From: Arenicola marina
Taxonomy: Eukaryota > Annelida > Polychaeta > Arenicolidae
DNA: 64,000 bases
Assembly: GCA_964019135.1 (NCBI GenBank)
Contig: CAXHSH010000322.1
Coordinates: forward strand, 1 to 64,000
Direction of reading: 5' to 3'
Shown here piece after piece: positions 60,301-64,000 of this stretch (positions are counted from its first letter, which is position 1; the number at the start of each line of letters is the position of its first letter). The notes under the pieces are model-generated. The model ran no database searches. It was not told the DNA's origin and saw only the letters and a program-made list of their open reading frames with translations. The position numbers and the translations under genes are program-made.

Positions 60301-63300
60301 AGAGAGTGTTTTGAGTAGCATATCGCTCGTACCGCTTGTTTTGGGAAGTAGGACACTGGAATCTGGCGTGTTTCCCCAGTATGTCGCTAAAACCGAGTGT
60401 GTTTTACAGTATATCGCTATAACCGAGTGTTATGTGTAATATATCCTTAACACAGAGTGTTTTGAGTAATACATCGTTTGAATCGAGTGTTTTCGTTAAT
60501 AAAATGATCGAATCATGTGTGTTTGTGTTGTGTATCTCTAAAGCCGAGTGATTTGTAGAGTATGCCGATATAACTAAGTGTTTGATAGAGTATATCCCTA
60601 AAAGAGAGTGTTTTGAGTAGCATATCGCTCGTACCGCTTGTTTTGGGAAGTAGGACACTGGAATCTGGCGTGTTTCCCCAGTATGTCGCTAAAACCGAGT
60701 GTGCTTTACAGTATATCGCTATAACCGAGTGTTATGTGTAATATATCCTCAACACAGAGTGTTTTGAGTAGTATATCGTTAGAATCGAGTGTTTTCGTTA
60801 ATAAAATGATCGAATCATGTGTGTTTGTGTTGTGTATCTCTAAAGCCGAGTGATTTGTAGAGTATGCCGCTATAACTAAGTGTTTGATGGAGTAAATCCC
60901 TAAAAGAGAGTGTTTTGAGTAGTATATCGCTCGTACCGAGTGTTTTGAGCAGTATATCGCTCGTACCGTGTGTTTTGGGAAGTAGAATACTGGAATCTGG
61001 TGTGTTTCAATAGTACGTCGCAAAAGCCGAGTGTTTGTACAGTATATCCCTATAACCGAGTGCTTCGTGTAGTATATCCTTATAAAAGCGAATGTTTGAA
61101 GCAGTATATCGCTCGTACCGATTGTTTTGAGCAGTATGCCGCTCGTAAAGCTTGTTTTGGGAAGTAAGACACTGGAATCTGGTGTGTTTCCCCAGTATGT
61201 CGCTAAAACCGAGTGTCATGTGTAATATATCCTTAACACAGAGTGTTTTGAGTAGTGTATTGTTAGAACCGAGTGTTTTCGTTAATAAAATGATCGAAAA
61301 ATGTGTGTTTGTGTTGTGTATCTCTAAAGCCGAGTGATTTGTAGAGTATGCCGCTATAACTAAGTGTTTGATGGAGTATATCCCTAAAAGAGAGTGTTTT
61401 GAGTAGTATATCGCTCGTACCGAGTGTTTTGAGCAGTATATCGCTCGTACCGAGTGTTTTGGGAGGTAGAATACTGGAATCTGGTGTGTTTCCCTAGTAT
61501 GTCGCTAAAGCCGAGTGTTTGTACAGTATATCCCTATAACCGAGTGCTTCGTGTAGTATATCCCTATGAAAGCGAATGTTTTAAGCAGTATATCGCTCGT
61601 ACCGAGTGTTTTGGGAAGTAGGACACTGGAATCTGGTGTGTTTCCCCAGTATGTCGCTAAAACCGAGTGTGTTTTACAGTATATCGCTATAACAGAGTGT
61701 TATGTGTAATATATCCTTAACACAGAGTGTTTTGAGTAGTATATCGTTAGAACCGAGTGTTTTGGTTAATAAAATGATCGAACCATGTGTGTTTGTGTTG
61801 TGTATCTCTAAAGCCGAGTGATTTGTAGAGTATGCCGATATAACTAAGTGTTTGATGGAGTATATCCCTAAAAGAGAGTGTTTTGAGTAGCATATCGCTC
61901 GTACCGCTTGTTTTGGGAAGTAGGACACTGGAATCTGGTGTGTTTCCCTAGTATGTCGCTAAAGCCGAGTGTTTGTACAGTATATCCCTATAACCGAGTG
62001 CTTCGTGTAGTATATCCTTATGAAAGCGAATGTTTTAAGCAGTATATCGCTCGTACCGATTGTTTTGAGCAGTATGTCGCTCGTACCGCTTGTTTTGGGA
62101 AGTAGGACACTGGAATCTGGTGTGTTTCCCCAGTATGTCGCTAAAACCGAGTGTGTTTTACAGTATATCGCTATAACCGAGTGTTATGTGTAATATATCC
62201 TTAACACAGAGTGTTTTGAGTAGTATATCGTTAGAACCGAGTGTTTTGGTTAATAAAATGATCGAACCATATGTGTTTGTGTTGTGTATCTCTAAAGCCG
62301 AGTGATTTGTAGAGTATGCCGATATAACTAAGTGTTTGATGGAGTATATCCCTAAAAGAGAGTGTTTTGAGTAGCATATCGCTCGTATCGCTTGTTTTAG
62401 GAAGTAGAACACTGGAATCTGGCGTGTTTCCCCAGTATGTCGCTAAAACCGAGTGTGTTTTACAGTATATCGCTATAACCGAGTGTTATGTGTAATATAT
62501 CCTTAACACAGAGTGTTTTGAGTAGTATATCGTTAGAATCGAGTGTTTTCGTTAATAAAATGATCGAATCATGTGTGTTTGTGTTGTGTATCTCTAAAGC
62601 CGAGTGATTTGTAGAGTATGCCGCTATAACTAAGTGTTTGATGGAGTATATCCCTAAAAGAGAGTGTTTTGAGTAGTATATCGCTCGTACCGAGTGTTTT
62701 GAGCAGTATATCCCTCGTACCGAGTGTTTTGGGAAGTAGAATACTGGAATCTGGTGTGTTTCCCTAGTATGTGGCTAAAGCCGAGTGTTTGTACAGTATA
62801 TCCCTATAACCGAGTACTTCGTGTAGTATATCCTTATGAAAGCGAATGTTTTAAGCAGTATATCGCTCGTACCGATTGTTTTGAGCAGTATGTCGCTCGT
62901 ACCGCTTGTTTTGGAAGTAGGACACTGGAATCTGGTGTGTTTCCCCAGTATGTCGCTAAAACCGAGTGTGTTTTACAGTATATCGCTATAACCGAGTGTT
63001 ATGTGTAATATATCCTTAACACAGTGTTTTGAGTAGTATATCGTTAGAACCGAGTGTTTTGGTTAATAAAATGATCGAACCATATGTGTTTGTGTTGTGT
63101 ATCTCTAAAGCCGAGTGATTTGTAGAGTATGCCGATGTAACTAAGTGTTTGATGGAGTATATCCCTAAAAGAGAGTGTTTTGAGTAGCATATCGCTCGTA
63201 TCGCTTGTTTTAGGAAGTAGAACACTGGAATCTGGCGTGTTTCCCCAGTATGTCGCTAAAACCGAGTGTGTTTTACAGTATATCGCTAAAACCGAGTGTT

Positions 63301-64000
63301 ATGTGTAATATATCCTTAACACAGAGTGTTTTGAGTAGTAGATCGTTAGAATCGAGTGTTTTCGTTAATAAAATGATCGAATCATGTGTGTTTGTGTTGT
63401 GTATCTCTAAAGCCGAGTGATTTGTAGAGTATGCCGCTATAACTAAGTGTTTGATGGAGTATATCCCTAAAAGAGAGTGTTTTGAGTAGTATATCGCTCG
63501 TACCGAGTGTTTTGAGCAGTATATCGCTCGTACCGAGTGTTTTGGGAAGTAGAATACTGGAATCTGGTGTGTTTCCCTAGTATGTGGCTAAAGCCGAGTG
63601 TTTGTACAGTATATCCCTATAATCGACCGCTTCGTGTAGTATATCCTTATAAAAGCGAGTGTTTGAAGCAGTATATCGCTCGTACCGATTGTTTTGAGCA
63701 GTATGCCGCTCGTACCGCTTGTTTTGGGAAGTAAGAAACTGGAATCTGGTGTGTTTCCCCAGTATGTCGCTAAAACCGAGTGTGTTTTACAGTATATCGC
63801 TATAACCGAGTGTTATGTGTAATATATCTATAACACAGAGTGTTTTGAGTAGTATATCGTTAGAACCGAGTGTTTTCGTTAATAAAATGATCGAACCATG
63901 TGTGTTTGTGTTGTGTATCTCTAAAGCCGAGTGATTTGTAGAGTATGCCGCTATAACTAAGTGTTTGATGGAGTATATCCCTAAAAGAGAGTGTTTTGAG
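54334..64000 (+). repeat. 11,002-bp tandem repeat unit, copy 2 (cut by window end)
   Basis: Landmarks 54415, 54717, 55019, 55321, 56107, 56591, 56893, 57407, 57771, 58104, 58406, 59043, 59073, 59587, 60102, 60404, 60706, 61674, 62158, 62460, 62973, 63273, 63787. I counted about a dozen substitutions by eye against copy 1 over nearly 10 kb, plus one missing 302-bp unit. The copy continues past base 64000. Confidence 0.92.

Larger units (their letters stand above)
1..64000 (+). repeat. Satellite array of ~30-bp monomers in higher-order repeats
   Basis: Every part of the window reads as head-to-tail diverged monomers of 29-32 bp. The commonest form starts GAGTGTTTTGAG, continues TAGTATATCG and ends CTCGTACC. 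Monomers occur in a fixed order that makes HORs of 302, 484 and 514/515 bp and rarer lengths. All copies are in the same direction; I saw no inverted segment and no unique or transposon-like sequence. The plus strand is rich in G and T (19 of 30 bases in the common monomer). The array is cut by both window edges, so its true length is unknown. Such an array is typical of eukaryotic heterochromatin; a centromeric role is possible but nothing here proves it. I do not recognise the family by name. Confidence 0.97.

Noticed and set aside
1-64000. CRISPR array, suggested by 30-bp period
   Set aside because: There are no unique spacers: each 30-bp unit follows directly on the next and all are related to each other. 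No cas-like gene is present.
1-64000. CENP-B box as proof of a centromere
   Set aside because: I looked for TTCG, four bases, A, two bases, CGGG on both strands. TTCG occurs (CTTCGTG, TTTTCGTTAAT) but without the rest of the motif.
1-64000. Telomeric repeats or a subtelomere edge
   Set aside because: No TTAGGG, TTAGG or TTTAGGG runs are visible on either strand and neither window edge changes character.
1-64000. Transposon or retroelement insertions
   Set aside because: All spacings are explained by monomer gain or loss; I found no non-satellite insert, target-site duplication, terminal repeat or coding remnant.
1-64000. tRNA, rRNA or other RNA genes
   Set aside because: No non-repeat sequence exists to hold them, and no tRNA-like arms or conserved rRNA segments are visible in the monomers.

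Overview
The whole 64,000-base window is one uninterrupted tandem-repeat (satellite) array. I find no gene, RNA gene, transposon or stretch of unique sequence, and the array runs off both ends. Gene-free satellite DNA on this scale suggests a eukaryotic chromosome, probably heterochromatin (centromeric, pericentromeric, subtelomeric or a knob), resolved by long reads. The sequence does not identify the species. CpG is well kept in the repeat (three CpGs in CGCTCGTACCG), so strong methylation-driven CpG decay has not acted here, or the array is young.

The basic unit is about 30 bp (29-32), built around GAGTGTTTTGAGTAG followed by TATATCGCTCGTACC. Diverged monomers follow each other in a fixed order to make higher-order repeats (HORs). 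The basic HOR is a 10-mer of 302 bp (monomers c1 to c10). A 17-mer of 514/515 bp is the same 10-mer plus seven monomers, several of which are recognisable diverged copies of c9, c10, c1, c2, c3 and c4. Other lengths (484, 454, 666/667, 364, 332/333, 545, 700 bp) come from gain or loss of whole monomers. I located a TTACAG (once TTAAAG) landmark in monomer c2 at 142 places by eye. Nearly all spacings are sums of these modules, apart from 1-4 bp indels.

Layout. 1-15.5 kb: a super-repeat of about 6.4-6.7 kb, passing a little over twice. 15.5-18.8 kb: a 1,634-bp tandem pair. 17.6-23.4 kb: a 2,934-bp tandem pair. 24.4-27.8 kb: a 1,695-bp tandem pair with 666-bp units. 28.3-48.1 kb: two nearly identical copies of a 9.4-9.7-kb block, spaced 10,070-10,372 bp. 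43.3-64.0 kb: an 11,002-bp segment followed directly by a second copy that reaches the window end. Copies in the last two groups differ by only about one base per kb by eye, plus whole 302-bp units gained or lost, so they are very recent unequal-exchange or segmental duplications. All copies lie in one orientation.

The short open frames on both strands are by-products of a period divisible by three. They read as 10-residue periodic peptides and I do not call them genes. The most notable content is the modular HOR structure, the internal origin of the 17-mer, linked HOR sub-families, and nested duplications at five scales.
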